64,000 nt of DNA from positions 447,882 through 511,881 of the forward strand of contig NZ_SGIU01000002.1 of the NCBI RefSeq assembly GCF_004296335.1, written 5' to 3'. The notes beneath the pieces were generated by a model. That model made no database searches and was not told the origin of the DNA. It saw only the letters and a list, made by a program, of their open reading frames with translations. A program made the position numbers and the translations under genes. Each line of letters opens with the position of its first letter. The stretch's first letter is position 1. The DNA is from Flagellimonas allohymeniacidonis (GTDB lineage: Bacteria > Bacteroidota > Bacteroidia > Flavobacteriales > Flavobacteriaceae). Below are positions 1 to 9,226 of the stretch, one piece after another.

Positions 1-1
1 A

Positions 2-1243
2 ACCAAGCACTTAAAACACCTCAATAAAAAGTGGATAGACCTCTTTGTTGATTGGATGGAGCGGATGGTACGGCATTATCGTATTGGCGTTTATGTCACG
101 ACACTTATAGTGCTTATTTTGAGCATCATCGGAATCTACCAAATTGAAATTACGGGAAGTCGTATCGAAGACCTTCCAAAAAACACCCATTATTTTAAGG
201 ACATTCGCTTTTTTGAACAGGAGTTCGACGGCATTATGCCCATGGAGATTGTGGTGGACACGAAGCGTAAAAACGGCGCCGTAAGACCTGCTACTTTGAG
301 ACGGATGGACCAACTTGGCACTGTGATACAGGAAACTCCCGAATTATCGAGGCCCATTTCCATGGTAGATTTGGTAAAATATTCCAAACAGGCCTTTTAT
401 AATGGTATTCCCAAATATTACCAATTACCGACTTCACAAGAGAATACCTTCATTATGGATATGGTGAGAAAATCCTCAGCCGAAGGCGATTTATTGGAGA
501 GTTTTGTGGATAGTACTGGGCAGACCGCACGATTGACTACCTATCTCCGCGATGTAAAGATTGATCGCATGGAGGAAATTGAGACTGATATCCTTGATGC
601 TATTTCCAAATATTTTCCTCAAGAGCGCTATAATGTTTTTATGACAGGAAAGGCTTTGCTTTTCCTTAAAGGAACCAAGTATCTGGTCAAAAACCTATTG
701 ATTTCTTTAGCCTTGGCCATAGGTCTCATTTCGCTATTTATGGCGTATTTGTTTAGGTCCTTTAGAATGATCATTATTTCCTTGATTCCCAATCTTTTGC
801 CTTTGGTTATCACCGCTGGATTGATGGGTTATCTTGGTATACCCATAAAACCCTCTACCATTTTGGTGTTTAGTATTGCTTTTGGTATTTCGGTTGACGA
901 TACGATTCACTTTTTGGCCAAATATCGGCAAGAGCTTACCGCCAATAAATGGCAAATCAAAAGATCGGTCTATGCCGCTTTGAGAGAAACAGGGGTTAGC
1001 ATGTTCTACACATCCATTGTGCTTTTCTTCGGGTTTTCGGTATTTATAATTTCGAGCTTTGGTGGTACTAAAGCACTAGGTGGATTGGTTTCAGCCACCT
1101 TGCTCTTTGCCATGTTGGCCAATCTTATTTTATTACCATCACTTCTGCTCTCTTTGGAAAGAAGTATTGCCAACAAACAAGTTTTGAAAAAACCGCAAAT
1201 CGATATCCTTCCAAAGGAAGAGGTCAGTTTAAAGGACAAATAA
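2..1243 (+). CDS. RND/MMPL-family exporter, C-terminal part (5' end outside window)
   Basis: The reading frame is open from the left edge of the window, so this is the last 413 residues of a larger inner-membrane protein; an internal ATG at 56 is probably not the start. One membrane helix near the beginning is followed by a periplasmic loop of about 150 residues. A closing helix bundle carries the GISVDDTIHF segment typical of MMPL/RND proteins, in which acidic residues take part in proton coupling. RND members of this sort export lipids or hydrophobic compounds using the proton gradient; no substrate can be deduced. The end is basic and cytoplasmic. It lies 90 bases upstream of asnS and is probably transcribed separately. 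Confidence 0.85.
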   Translation, partial: TKHLKHLNKKWIDLFVDWMERMVRHYRIGVYVTTLIVLILSIIGIYQIEITGSRIEDLPKNTHYFKDIRFFEQEFDGIMPMEIVVDTKRKNGAVRPATLRRMDQLGTVIQETPELSRPISMVDLVKYSKQAFYNGIPKYYQLPTSQENTFIMDMVRKSSAEGDLLESFVDSTGQTARLTTYLRDVKIDRMEEIETDILDAISKYFPQERYNVFMTGKALLFLKGTKYLVKNLLISLALAIGLISLFMAYLFRSFRMIIISLIPNLLPLVITAGLMGYLGIPIKPSTILVFSIAFGISVDDTIHFLAKYRQELTANKWQIKRSVYAALRETGVSMFYTSIVLFFGFSVFIISSFGGTKALGGLVSATLLFAMLANLILLPSLLLSLERSIANKQVLKKPQIDILPKEEVSLKDK

Positions 1244-1300
1244 CAGCTTCGAACCCTTTAAATCTATTGGTTTGATTGCTCTCGTTATTGACCAAAAAAC

Positions 1301-1308
1301 TATCTTTA
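1301..1308 (+). promoter_or_regulatory. Possible -7 box for asnS
   Basis: TATCTTTA matches the Bacteroidota -7 consensus TAnnTTTG except for the last base. A TTG about 22 bases upstream could serve as the -33 element. It lies 26 bases before the asnS start codon. Weak, pattern-only evidence. Confidence 0.35.
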
Positions 1309-1333
1309 CCGCTTAATTTCAGCAAAGGCAAAA

Positions 1334-2767
1334 ATGAAGTCAACTGCTATCAAAGAACTGCTTGCAAAGCAGCCTATTGGAGAAACTGTAGAAGTAAATG
1401 GATGGGTAAAAACTTTCAGAAGCAACCGATTCATTGCATTGAATGATGGTTCAACCTTACAGAACCTTCAATGTGTCTTGGATTTTGAGAAGTTTGATGA
1501 ATCCCTTCTTAAACAAATCTCTACTGGGGCCGCATTGAAGATAACCGGTAAATTGGTAGAGAGTCAGGGAAGAGGGCAAAGTGTGGAAATTCAATCCGAT
1601 GATGTATTTGTGCATGGAACGGCCGACCCTGAAACCTATCCAATTCAACCTAAAAAACATTCCCTGGAGTTTTTACGTGAAAAAGCTCACCTGAGAGTAC
1701 GTACCAGTACGTTTTCAGCAGTAATGCGCGTACGCTCCGCCTTGGCTTTTGCCATTCATAGCTATTTTCAGCAAAACGGGTTTTATTATATGCATGCGCC
1801 TATCATTACCGGTTCAGATGCCGAGGGCGCAGGTGAAATGTTCAGGGTGACCACGCTCGACCCCAAAAGTCCTCCGGTAGATGAGAAGGGTGAGGTGGAT
1901 TACAGTCAGGATTTCTTCGCCAAGGAAACCAATCTTACTGTTTCGGGGCAATTGGAAGCTGAAACCTATGCCATGGGATTGGGGAAGGTGTACACATTTG
2001 GACCCGCTTTTAGGGCCGAAAACTCAAACACCTCACGTCATTTGGCTGAATTTTGGATGATCGAACCCGAAATGGCTTTTTATGATCTTGACGCCAGCAT
2101 GGATTTGGCGGAAGATTTTATTAAACAGGTCATTAGTTATGTTCTAGAAAATTGCCAGGAAGATCTCGCTTTCTTGGAAAAAAGACTTTTGGATGAAGAA
2201 AAATCCAAGCCCCAAAATGAGCGCAGCGACATGGCGCTTATTGAAAAGTTAAAGTTCATTGTTGACAACAACTTTAAGCGAGTGACCTATACTGAAGCCA
2301 TCGACATCTTAAAAAATAGCAAGCCCAACAAAAAGAAAAAGTTCCAGTTTCCTATCAACGAATGGGGCGCCGACCTGCAAAGTGAGCACGAACGTTTTTT
2401 AGTGGAAAAGCATTTCAAATGTCCTGTTATTCTTTTTGATTATCCTGCCAGTATCAAGGCATTTTACATGCGCCTAAACGAAGATGGTAAGACGGTTCGG
2501 GCCATGGATGTATTGTTCCCCGGTATTGGAGAACTTGTTGGAGGTTCGCAAAGAGAGGAACGATTGGATGTATTACAGCAAAAAATCAAGGAATTGGATA
2601 TTGACGAGAAAGAGCTATGGTGGTATTTAGACTTAAGAAGGTTTGGTACTGCTATTCATAGTGGTTTTGGACTTGGCTTTGAAAGGCTAGTCCAGTTCGC
2701 TACCGGTATGGGCAATATTAGGGATGTCATACCCTATCCGAGGTCCCCTCAGAATGCCGAGTTTTAA
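1334..2767 (+). CDS. asnS: Asparagine--tRNA ligase
   Basis: This 477-residue class IIb aminoacyl-tRNA synthetase charges tRNA-Asn with asparagine in the cytoplasm. An N-terminal OB-fold anticodon-binding domain (about residues 1-110, [13 protein letters not shown]) precedes the class II catalytic core. Motif 2 is [16 protein letters not shown] and motif 3 lies in [15 protein letters not shown] near the C-terminus, ending with the conserved YPRSP. Length is normal for bacterial AsnRS. A variable insertion with charged KPNKKKKF sits near residues 330-340. It is followed 43 bases later by rpoN on the same strand, a pairing I recall as common in flavobacteria. Confidence 0.97.
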   Translation: MKSTAIKELLAKQPIGETVEVNGWVKTFRSNRFIALNDGSTLQNLQCVLDFEKFDESLLKQISTGAALKITGKLVESQGRGQSVEIQSDDVFVHGTADPETYPIQPKKHSLEFLREKAHLRVRTSTFSAVMRVRSALAFAIHSYFQQNGFYYMHAPIITGSDAEGAGEMFRVTTLDPKSPPVDEKGEVDYSQDFFAKETNLTVSGQLEAETYAMGLGKVYTFGPAFRAENSNTSRHLAEFWMIEPEMAFYDLDASMDLAEDFIKQVISYVLENCQEDLAFLEKRLLDEEKSKPQNERSDMALIEKLKFIVDNNFKRVTYTEAIDILKNSKPNKKKKFQFPINEWGADLQSEHERFLVEKHFKCPVILFDYPASIKAFYMRLNEDGKTVRAMDVLFPGIGELVGGSQREERLDVLQQKIKELDIDEKELWWYLDLRRFGTAIHSGFGLGFERLVQFATGMGNIRDVIPYPRSPQNAEF

Positions 2768-2810
2768 TTGTAATCCTTAAATTTATAGGGAAGGAAGACC
2801 CCTTAGTCCT

Positions 2811-4265
2811 ATGTTAAAGCAACATCTCCAGTTTAAGCTTTCCCAAAAACTGTCTCCCCAGCAAATTCAGTTGATGAAGTTGATTCAATTGCCCACACAG
2901 GCTTTTGAGCAACGACTCAAACAAGAGTTGGAGGAAAACCCGGCTTTGGAGAGCGGTAAGGAGGATAACGACCGCATAGACGAAGATTACGATGGTTTCG
3001 AGGATTCGGGGGACGCAGATACCATTTCCACTGACGACATCAATATTGATGACTATTTAAGTGACGACGAAGTTCCCGACTATAGGACCCAAACTAGCAA
3101 TTACAGTCCCGATGATGACGAAAAAAGCATACCCTATGCATCAGGTATTTCCTTTAATCAGTATTTATTGAACCAACTCAATACGATCTATTTAGATGAT
3201 GAGGAGTGGGCCATAGCAGAATTCTTGGTGGGCAGCGTAGATGAAAGTGGCTATATCCGCCGGCCCTTAATGGATATCATGGATGATTTGGCGTTTACCC
3301 AGAACATTTATGTAGAGGAAGAAAAGATTGAGGCCGTTTTGAAGACGGTTCAAGGCTTGGATCCCCCAGGTGTTGCGGCAAGGTCGTTGGGTGAGTGTTT
3401 GATCATTCAGCTAAAAAGAAAGGAAAAGACCCCCTCGGTTGAATTAGCCATTGCGCTCTTGGAAAAGTCTTTTGAGCAGTTTACCAAAAAGCACTACGCA
3501 AAGCTCATTCAAAAACATCAAATTACCGAAGCTGAACTTAAGGACGCCATCACCGAAATAGAAAAATTGAACCCGAAGCCTGGCGGCTCATATGCTGGAA
3601 ACACAAGGATTATCGAACACATCGTTCCTGACTTTTCCATCCGAATAGTAGAGGGGGAACTTGAACTTACCCTCAATGGAAGAAACGCTCCTGAACTTCA
3701 TGTGTCCAGAGAGTACAACAATATGTTGCAAGGGTATAAAAACGCCAAAGAAAAATCCAAGTCACAAAAAGATACCGTTCTTTTCATCAAACAAAAACTT
3801 GATGCCGCCAAATGGTTCATTGATGCCATCAAACAGCGACAACAAACTCTTTTCGTTACGATGAACACCATAATGAACTATCAAAAAGAGTATTTTTTAA
3901 CAGGTGATGAGAGGAAGTTGCGGCCCATGATTTTAAAGGACATTGCCGACCAAATCGGGATGGATGTTTCAACAGTCTCGCGTGTTGCCAATAGCAAGTA
4001 TGTGGATACTCCTTATGGCACCAAACTCATTAAGGACTTTTTCTCCGAAGCCATGAAAAATGTTCAAGGGGAAGATGTTTCAACGAAAGAAATCAAAAAG
4101 ATATTGGAAACGGTCATTGGAGAAGAAGAGAAGAAAAAGCCATTGACCGACGACAAACTTGCCAAAATTCTTAAAGAACGAGGTTACCCCATCGCTAGAA
4201 GAACCGTAGCCAAATACAGGGAACAATTGGGAATCCCTGTAGCCCGGCTTCGAAAACAAATCTAA
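2811..4265 (+). CDS. rpoN: RNA polymerase sigma-54 factor
   Basis: This 484-residue sigma-54 directs RNA polymerase to -24/-12 promoters, where transcription needs an AAA+ activator. The N-terminal region I is rich in Gln and Leu (LSPQQIQLMKLIQLP) and interacts with activators. An acidic linker follows at about residues 45-110, then the core-binding domain, a helix-turn-helix (DVSTVSRVANSKYV) and the RpoN box ARRTVAKYRE near the C-terminus, which reads the -24 element. All regions look intact. Its stop codon overlaps the start of the next gene by one base (TAATG), so the two are probably co-transcribed. A matching sigma-54 activator is encoded at 48778-50895. Confidence 0.97.
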   Translation: MLKQHLQFKLSQKLSPQQIQLMKLIQLPTQAFEQRLKQELEENPALESGKEDNDRIDEDYDGFEDSGDADTISTDDINIDDYLSDDEVPDYRTQTSNYSPDDDEKSIPYASGISFNQYLLNQLNTIYLDDEEWAIAEFLVGSVDESGYIRRPLMDIMDDLAFTQNIYVEEEKIEAVLKTVQGLDPPGVAARSLGECLIIQLKRKEKTPSVELAIALLEKSFEQFTKKHYAKLIQKHQITEAELKDAITEIEKLNPKPGGSYAGNTRIIEHIVPDFSIRIVEGELELTLNGRNAPELHVSREYNNMLQGYKNAKEKSKSQKDTVLFIKQKLDAAKWFIDAIKQRQQTLFVTMNTIMNYQKEYFLTGDERKLRPMILKDIADQIGMDVSTVSRVANSKYVDTPYGTKLIKDFFSEAMKNVQGEDVSTKEIKKILETVIGEEEKKKPLTDDKLAKILKERGYPIARRTVAKYREQLGIPVARLRKQI

Positions 4266-4870
4266 TGCGACATTTTCTAAATATTATCTCGTACATTTTT
4301 CATCCCCTGTTTGTACCCATCGGTGGAACGGTTATGTATTTTTTGGTAACCCCCAGATATAGTTCGCTGGAGATTCAGAGTGGTAACATTCTGCCCATCT
4401 TTATTTTGACCGTGATCATTCCCATAATTTTCTTTTTGATTCTTAAAAATCTGGGTGTTATCCACTCCATTTTTTTACCGACACTTAAAGAGCGAAAATA
4501 TCCCCTCTACATTAATGCCATCTTGTTATTGATGATTCTGTACAAGGTAATTCCCAATAATTATGTGCCAGAATTATTTTACTTTTTCTTGGGTCTTCTG
4601 ACCGCTACAGGGGCTACCTTGATCTTGTTGTTCCTAAAGTTCAAAACCAGTATCCACCTGCTGGGAATGGGCAGTATTTTGATGTTCATGGTTGCCTTGA
4701 GCATTCATTTTGAGATAAACATTACCTTGGCGATAAGTGTTTTTACCCTGCTGACCGGCCTGGTCGCCACTGCTAGGCTGTACCTTCGAGCCCATAGCAA
4801 AACAGAACTATTGATAGGGTTTTTATTGGGTGTGCTTTCCCAAATGTTGATTTTAAGATATTGGTTATAG
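4265..4870 (+). CDS. Integral membrane protein, possibly PAP2-like
   Basis: A 201-residue protein with six or more predicted membrane helices and little soluble sequence. The second half (HLLGMGS, then ARLYLRAHSKTELLIGFLLG) resembles the last core motif of PAP2-type phosphatases, but the complete phosphatase signature is not visible, so catalytic activity cannot be claimed. It overlaps the rpoN stop codon by one base, suggesting translational coupling. Its 3' end overlaps the end of the converging PorT-like gene by six bases. Function unknown; an undecaprenyl- or lipid-phosphate role is only one possibility. Confidence 0.7.
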   Translation: MRHFLNIISYIFHPLFVPIGGTVMYFLVTPRYSSLEIQSGNILPIFILTVIIPIIFFLILKNLGVIHSIFLPTLKERKYPLYINAILLLMILYKVIPNNYVPELFYFFLGLLTATGATLILLFLKFKTSIHLLGMGSILMFMVALSIHFEINITLAISVFTLLTGLVATARLYLRAHSKTELLIGFLLGVLSQMLILRYWL

Positions 4871-5575
4871 GATGTAAAAAATTATACCAACACGAAGCAC
4901 ATTTGCTTCTATGGATTCCCCAGTATTTAGCAGTGTACCACTTTTTAGCAATGGATTTAGGCCATAATATGCTTGAACATTCCAGGTATTATAGCCAAAA
5001 TTCAAAGTGAGTCCATATTGAAAATCCTGAAAATCATCATTGTAAAAACCCACAGTTTCCATATCGGACACCAATCTTGACCTTCCAGAAAAAACGTAGC
5101 CTACTTTTAGTCCAGTGTAAATCCTCCAAAATTTATAATCAGTTGCCGTAGATGTTCTCCAACGAATCTCAAAGGGTAACTCAACGGTATGGGTTTCCAA
5201 CTTACTCCTGGTAAACTCATCAGAATTCAAAATTAGATATTGAATCTCACCAGTGCTGCGGTCAGCTCCAATGTTGCTATAGTACGAATTTGCGGCATAG
5301 CCCAGTCCTAACCCTATTCCAAAATTTCTAGCCTTATTCAAGGGAATGTCCTTAATAAAACCCAGCTGCAAACTATATGACAGACTGCTTTGAACAACAT
5401 CGTTAGGTCGATTTCCTAAGAAATTGATGCCCACCCCTATATAGAATTGGTCCTCGAGATATCTCGAATCTACATCTACTATCAAGGAGTCTTGTGGTAC
5501 CGTCTGTCCCAAACTCAGTTGAATCTGAAAAAAAAGCGGTAACCAAACTAGAACCAAGGTTGTTCTTGCCGACAT
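4865..5575 (-). CDS. PorT-like outer-membrane beta-barrel protein
   Basis: This 236-residue protein starts with a signal peptide (residues 1-23, ending SLGQ) and continues as alternating amphipathic strands (FYIGVGINFLG, FGIGLGLGYAANSYY, FEIRWRT, GLKVGYVFSG). It ends in a short hydrophobic strand with aromatic residues, as expected for an eight-stranded barrel. It belongs to the porin/PorT-like families of Bacteroidota; PorT itself works in type IX secretion, but family resemblance alone cannot assign that role. It follows the exb genes on the same strand but is separated from them by a strong terminator hairpin only 24 bases upstream of its start. Confidence 0.7.
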   Translation of the reverse strand: MSARTTLVLVWLPLFFQIQLSLGQTVPQDSLIVDVDSRYLEDQFYIGVGINFLGNRPNDVVQSSLSYSLQLGFIKDIPLNKARNFGIGLGLGYAANSYYSNIGADRSTGEIQYLILNSDEFTRSKLETHTVELPFEIRWRTSTATDYKFWRIYTGLKVGYVFSGRSRLVSDMETVGFYNDDFQDFQYGLTLNFGYNTWNVQAYYGLNPLLKSGTLLNTGESIEANVLRVGIIFYIL

Positions 5576-5591
5576 ACTTCAGTAAGTAATT

Positions 5592-5634
5592 AAAAAAAGA
5601 AACGCTTCAAATTTCATTTAATTTGAAGCGTTTC
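5592..5634 (-). terminator. Rho-independent terminator between exbD and the PorT-like gene
   Basis: A perfect 15-base-pair inverted repeat (arms 5599-5613 and 5620-5634, six-base loop) is followed, reading the minus strand, by a run of seven T (5592-5598). It starts 22 bases after the exbD stop codon and ends 17 bases before the PorT-like start codon. It should stop most transcription from the exb operon before the barrel gene. Confidence 0.88.
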
Positions 5635-5655
5635 TTACTAAATCTAAGCTATTGT

Positions 5656-6138
5656 TTACTGCAGATTATTGAAGGCATTGCCCTCATAGGTGGTGTAATT
5701 CACCTTAAGCGCATTTACTTTTCTCAATTGTTGCTTGATATCAGCGATAAGACCCATATTGGCGTTCTTATCAACCTTCAGTGCAGTCGTCAACACATTT
5801 TGAAGCTCTTGAGGCTTTTTAGCTCGCTCCGCTAAAATATAGGAGCCCACTTCCTCAACACTTGCAAATTTATCATTCAATTGTATTTTCGGCTCGGTAC
5901 CAAATACCTTTTGGTACTCTCTTGTGGGTTTCCCTACATAAATATAGATTACCCTATCCTTCTTTTCCAGCTTCTTTATCTCAGAAGCATTTGGAAGTGT
6001 GTTTTCCACAAGCAACGAGCTATCTTTCATTGTGGTTACCGTCATAAAAAAGAACAATAACATAAATACAATATCAGGTAAGGAAGCAGTGGAAACAGCT
6101 GGTAAATCGCCGTCTTTCTTTTTTGCAAATTTTCCCAT
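5656..6138 (-). CDS. exbD: ExbD/TolR-family biopolymer transport protein (second copy)
   Basis: A 160-residue ExbD-type protein with a short cytoplasmic N-terminus rich in Lys (KFAKKKDGD), one membrane helix (PDIVFMLLFFFMTVT) and a periplasmic domain. The helix keeps the conserved Asp (PDIVF) that carries protons in ExbD/TolR. Such proteins form the proton-driven stator with ExbB and energise TonB or a TonB-like partner. It is the last gene of exbB - 4-TM protein - exbD - exbD, 12 bases after the first exbD, and is directly followed by a terminator. Confidence 0.9.
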   Translation of the reverse strand: MGKFAKKKDGDLPAVSTASLPDIVFMLLFFFMTVTTMKDSSLLVENTLPNASEIKKLEKKDRVIYIYVGKPTREYQKVFGTEPKIQLNDKFASVEEVGSYILAERAKKPQELQNVLTTALKVDKNANMGLIADIKQQLRKVNALKVNYTTYEGNAFNNLQ

Positions 6139-6150
6139 AAGGTTTAATCT

Positions 6151-6756
6151 TTAATTACTTGTTGTCTCTGCTTCTGATAGTTTCTGTGGAAACATCTCTT
6201 GAACTCGCTTTACTTTATCTTTTAGCTCGTCACGAACATTGGAAGGTGTTTCTGGGTTCAGGAATTCTGCTTCCATTACCGTAAAATCCCTACCATATAA
6301 GCGTTGCGCTTCCCGATTTCTTAAATCGTTATATGCGCCCACCAATTCGTTTTGAACTGTAATATAAGTACTGTACTTGGTCTCCCTGTCATTCTTCAAA
6401 GAGATAATTGCCTTATCTGGATTATCCGATGATTCTGGGTTTTTCCTACCCTGACAGTAGTTACAAGAGCCATCAGCACCATTTTCCAAAAAGCTCATCG
6501 CAGCTTCGCGAAGGTCTTTCAGCTGCATTAGCTGATCTTCGACCAATAACTGACCATTTTTATTGATATTTACTGTAAAGATGTTCTTCTGCTTAATAAC
6601 CACATTCTCATCTGGCGGTTCAATGGGCGGCAACATACGATCCAAGCCTGCATCTGTTTCAATGGTGGTGGTCACCAAGAAAAAGATAAGCAGCAAGAAT
6701 GCAATGTCGGCCATAGAGCCAGCATTTACTTCCGGTGCACCTTTTCTTCTAGGCAT
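6151..6756 (-). CDS. exbD: ExbD/TolR-family biopolymer transport protein (first copy)
   Basis: This 201-residue ExbD-type protein has a basic N-terminus (PRRKGAPEV), one membrane helix containing the proton-carrying Asp (GSMADIAFLLLIFFLV) and a periplasmic domain longer than usual. That domain has an insertion with a CxxC pair (SCNYCQG, about residue 98) and a charged C-terminal helix. The CxxC could form a periplasmic disulphide. Two different ExbD proteins with one ExbB is an arrangement I recall from Bacteroidota, where ExbB-ExbD-ExbD units energise TonB-dependent uptake. Spacing to the neighbouring genes is 12 bases on each side, so it is clearly within an operon. Confidence 0.9.
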   Translation of the reverse strand: MPRRKGAPEVNAGSMADIAFLLLIFFLVTTTIETDAGLDRMLPPIEPPDENVVIKQKNIFTVNINKNGQLLVEDQLMQLKDLREAAMSFLENGADGSCNYCQGRKNPESSDNPDKAIISLKNDRETKYSTYITVQNELVGAYNDLRNREAQRLYGRDFTVMEAEFLNPETPSNVRDELKDKVKRVQEMFPQKLSEAETTSN

Positions 6757-6768
6757 AATTTTGCTTTT

Positions 6769-7206
6769 TTACTTTACAAATAACTTCTTCAATCCTGGAA
6801 AAACCATTAGCACAACCGCTACAGCGGAAAGGATAAAGAAAACATTCAATCCCATTCCCACATTTTTAACAGTTCCTTCTGTCGTTTCAACTCCTCTTTG
6901 TGACATCGTCTCAACAACAGCGGCATTATCCGAAGAAAGTCCATAGGATATAGCCACAATGATGGCCAATCCTCCAATCGCGAACAAGGCCTTTTTCAGA
7001 CTTCCCGGAGTGGAAAACAATTTGCCAAATCCGAACACTATAGCTGAAATTGCCGCAATTGCCAAAAGCAGGTACATAATAATGAACATGAAGTTCATTG
7101 CACCACTGTTGATGGCATCTGGGTCATCGCTAGAAGGCAAGGAGAACCACAATACTGCAGCAAGCAACCCAATGGCGATAAGCACTATTTTAATTATTTT
7201 ATTCAT
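6769..7206 (-). CDS. Four-helix membrane protein of the Exb operon
   Basis: A 145-residue hydrophobic protein with four predicted membrane helices at about residues 5-21, 38-62, 72-88 and 117-140, joined by short loops. No catalytic motif is visible and I do not recognise a named family. It sits between exbB (26 bases upstream) and the first exbD (12 bases downstream), and this fixed position suggests an accessory part of the stator complex. That role is inferred from position only. Confidence 0.75.
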   Translation of the reverse strand: MNKIIKIVLIAIGLLAAVLWFSLPSSDDPDAINSGAMNFMFIIMYLLLAIAAISAIVFGFGKLFSTPGSLKKALFAIGGLAIIVAISYGLSSDNAAVVETMSQRGVETTEGTVKNVGMGLNVFFILSAVAVVLMVFPGLKKLFVK

Positions 7207-7232
7207 GATCCTCGATAGTTTTTATTTCGTAA

Positions 7233-7961
7233 TTATTTTTTGTGCGCTGCCAACATATCAATCAAGGATATGGAGGAGTCTTCCATGTCGTTTACGATAC
7301 TATCGATTTTTGCAATAATATAGTTGTAGAAAATCTGAAGAATAATGGCTGTGATCAGACCAAATACCGTGGTCAATAACGCTACCTGAATATCACCTGC
7401 AATAAGAGAGGCACTTAAGTTACCCACAGCTGCAATTTTCTGGAAGGCCGCAATCATACCAATTACCGTACCCATGAACCCAAGCATGGGCGCAATGGCG
7501 ATAAACAGGGATAACCAAGAAACATTTTTCTCCAATTGTCCCATTTGTACCCCACCGTAGGCTACTACAGCTTTTTCAGCAGATTCCAATCCTTCACCTG
7601 CTCTGTCCAATCCTTGGTAGAAGATTGAAGCAACGGGCCCTTTGGTGTTTCGACACACTTCTTTGGCGGCTTCAACGCCACCGGAAGCCAAAGCATCTTC
7701 AACTTGTTGCTTCAACTTAGCGGAATTTGTACTTGCCAAATTCAAATAGATAATTCTTTCGATGGCAACTGCCAATCCCAAAATCAAACAAAGAAGTACA
7801 ATTCCCATAAAGGCCGGACCACCCTGAATGAACTGTTCTTTTAGCACTTGGGTGAAACCTTTACCGGCTTCAGCCTCTTCCTGAAACATCGCTGCAGATG
7901 CAGATGTAGTTCCTAAAACAAACATTCCGGCAGTAGCCAGAGTCAAGGATATTTTTTTCAT
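7233..7961 (-). CDS. exbB: MotA/TolQ/ExbB-family proton channel protein
   Basis: The 242-residue protein forms, with ExbD, the proton channel that powers TonB-dependent transport. I chose the ATG at 7961 (MKKISLTLATAG), not the TTG nine bases earlier. The N-terminus looks like a cleavable signal sequence ending in SASA, followed by a short periplasmic stretch and a first helix (FMGIVLLCLILGLAVAI). The MotA/TolQ core near residues 130-215 (SLFIAIAPMLGFMGTVIGM, then VALLTTVFGLITAI) holds the two channel helices. A basic amphipathic end is cytoplasmic. It heads the operon with the 4-TM protein and two exbD genes. Confidence 0.9.
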   Translation of the reverse strand: MKKISLTLATAGMFVLGTTSASAAMFQEEAEAGKGFTQVLKEQFIQGGPAFMGIVLLCLILGLAVAIERIIYLNLASTNSAKLKQQVEDALASGGVEAAKEVCRNTKGPVASIFYQGLDRAGEGLESAEKAVVAYGGVQMGQLEKNVSWLSLFIAIAPMLGFMGTVIGMIAAFQKIAAVGNLSASLIAGDIQVALLTTVFGLITAIILQIFYNYIIAKIDSIVNDMEDSSISLIDMLAAHKK

Positions 7962-7996
7962 TTCTTTCAAACTTAAATTTAGTTAGTTAATAATGT

Positions 7997-8004
7997 TAAA
8001 GATA
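7997..8004 (-). promoter_or_regulatory. Possible -7 box for the exb operon
   Basis: The minus strand reads TATCTTTA, a one-mismatch match to TAnnTTTG, 35 bases upstream of the exbB start codon. No clear -33 TTG at ideal spacing was found, so this is a weak call. Confidence 0.35.
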
Positions 8005-8039
8005 TAAAAATTTTGCAATTGAAAAACTTAAATACCTAG

Positions 8040-8127
8040 CAGAGAGGAAGGGATTCGAACCCTCGATACACTTTTGGTGTATACACACTTTCCAGGCGTG
8101 CGCCTTCGACCACTCGGCCACCTCTCT
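8040..8127 (-). tRNA. tRNA-Ser (anticodon GGA)
   Basis: On the minus strand an 88-base sequence folds as a class II tRNA. The seven-base acceptor stem AGAGAGG/CCTCTCT closes it, and the D arm begins GGCCGAGTGGTCGAAGGC. The anticodon stem CACGC/GTGTG encloses loop CTGGAAA with anticodon GGA. There is a long variable arm, and the T arm contains GGTTCGAATCC. The discriminator base is G, as expected for serine. It decodes UCC and UCU. The 3' CCA is not encoded and must be added enzymatically. Confidence 0.96.
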
Positions 8128-8188
8128 TTTTACAATAAATGAGCTGACCAATAAACAAAAAAATAATTATTTAAGGAAATTTGAGGCG

Positions 8189-9226
8189 TTAATTTTGGCG
8201 CATCTCGCCCCTTAATGAAGTTTCGAAAAGTCGCTTAAAATCTTTGCTCGGAACCCTATTGCCCAAAAGGTACATCGCTTTGGTAATGGCAGCCTCGGTG
8301 GTAATGTCCTTACCGTTTATCATGCTCATCGCCTTAAGCCTTCTACTGGATTCATACTGACCCATTGCCACACTCCCTCCCGAGCATTGGGTCACATTAA
8401 TGATATGTAGGCCATTGGCTAGGGCGTTTTCCAATGCAGTCAAAAACCAATCTTCTGTTGGGGCATTGCCTGCTCCATAGGTCTCTAGGACCAATGCTTT
8501 AAGTCCAGAAATTTTTAAAACAGACTCCAAAACGTTTCGACAAAGGCCAGGAAACAGTTTTAGTATGGCCACATTGGTATCCATCTTCTTATTGGCCATA
8601 AGGGGTGTTTTCGAATCGGTACCTGTGTACAAATTTGGATAGAACACGTTCAAATGAACCCCAGATTCAATCAAGGGAGGGTAATTGAGCGAGGTAAAAG
8701 CTTCAAAATGTTCGGCATTGATTTTGGTAGTTCGGTTCGCGCGATAAAGTTTGTATTCAAAATACAGCCCAACTTCTCTTATTATGGGGATGCCATTTTC
8801 GGTCAGCGCAGCAATTTGAATGGAAGTGATAAGATTCTCCTTGGCATCGGTCCTTAAATCCCCAATGGGCAATTGCGACCCGGTGAAAATGACAGGCTTA
8901 TCCAAATTCTCCAACATAAAACTCAAGGCAGATGCCGAATAACTCATGGTATCACTGCCATGCAATACCACAAAACCATCAAAATCCGCATAGTTGTTTT
9001 CAACAATGGTGGCAATGGTGGCCCAGTGTTTGGGATTCATACTGGATGAATCTATCGGCTTTTTGAAGGAAACCCCTCGAATTTCACATTCCAGTTGATT
9101 GAGTTCGGGCAGGTTATTAATCAGTTCGTTAAAATTAAAAGCCCGTAACGCCCCTGTTTTATAATCCTTCACCATACCAATGGTTCCCCCAGTATATATC
9201 AAAAGGATGTTGCTCTTCTTTGCCAT
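8189..9226 (-). CDS. ansA: Type I L-asparaginase
   Basis: This 345-residue enzyme hydrolyses L-asparagine to aspartate and ammonia. The first active-site motif is YTGGTIGMV near residue 11 and the second is VLHGSDTMSYSASAL near residue 88; together they contain the two catalytic Thr residues and the Asp of the asparaginase family. There is no signal peptide, which fits the cytoplasmic type I enzyme rather than the periplasmic type II. Its start codon directly abuts the stop codon of the upstream tatD-family gene, so the two are translationally linked. Confidence 0.95.
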   Translation of the reverse strand: MAKKSNILLIYTGGTIGMVKDYKTGALRAFNFNELINNLPELNQLECEIRGVSFKKPIDSSSMNPKHWATIATIVENNYADFDGFVVLHGSDTMSYSASALSFMLENLDKPVIFTGSQLPIGDLRTDAKENLITSIQIAALTENGIPIIREVGLYFEYKLYRANRTTKINAEHFEAFTSLNYPPLIESGVHLNVFYPNLYTGTDSKTPLMANKKMDTNVAILKLFPGLCRNVLESVLKISGLKALVLETYGAGNAPTEDWFLTALENALANGLHIINVTQCSGGSVAMGQYESSRRLKAMSMINGKDITTEAAITKAMYLLGNRVPSKDFKRLFETSLRGEMRQN

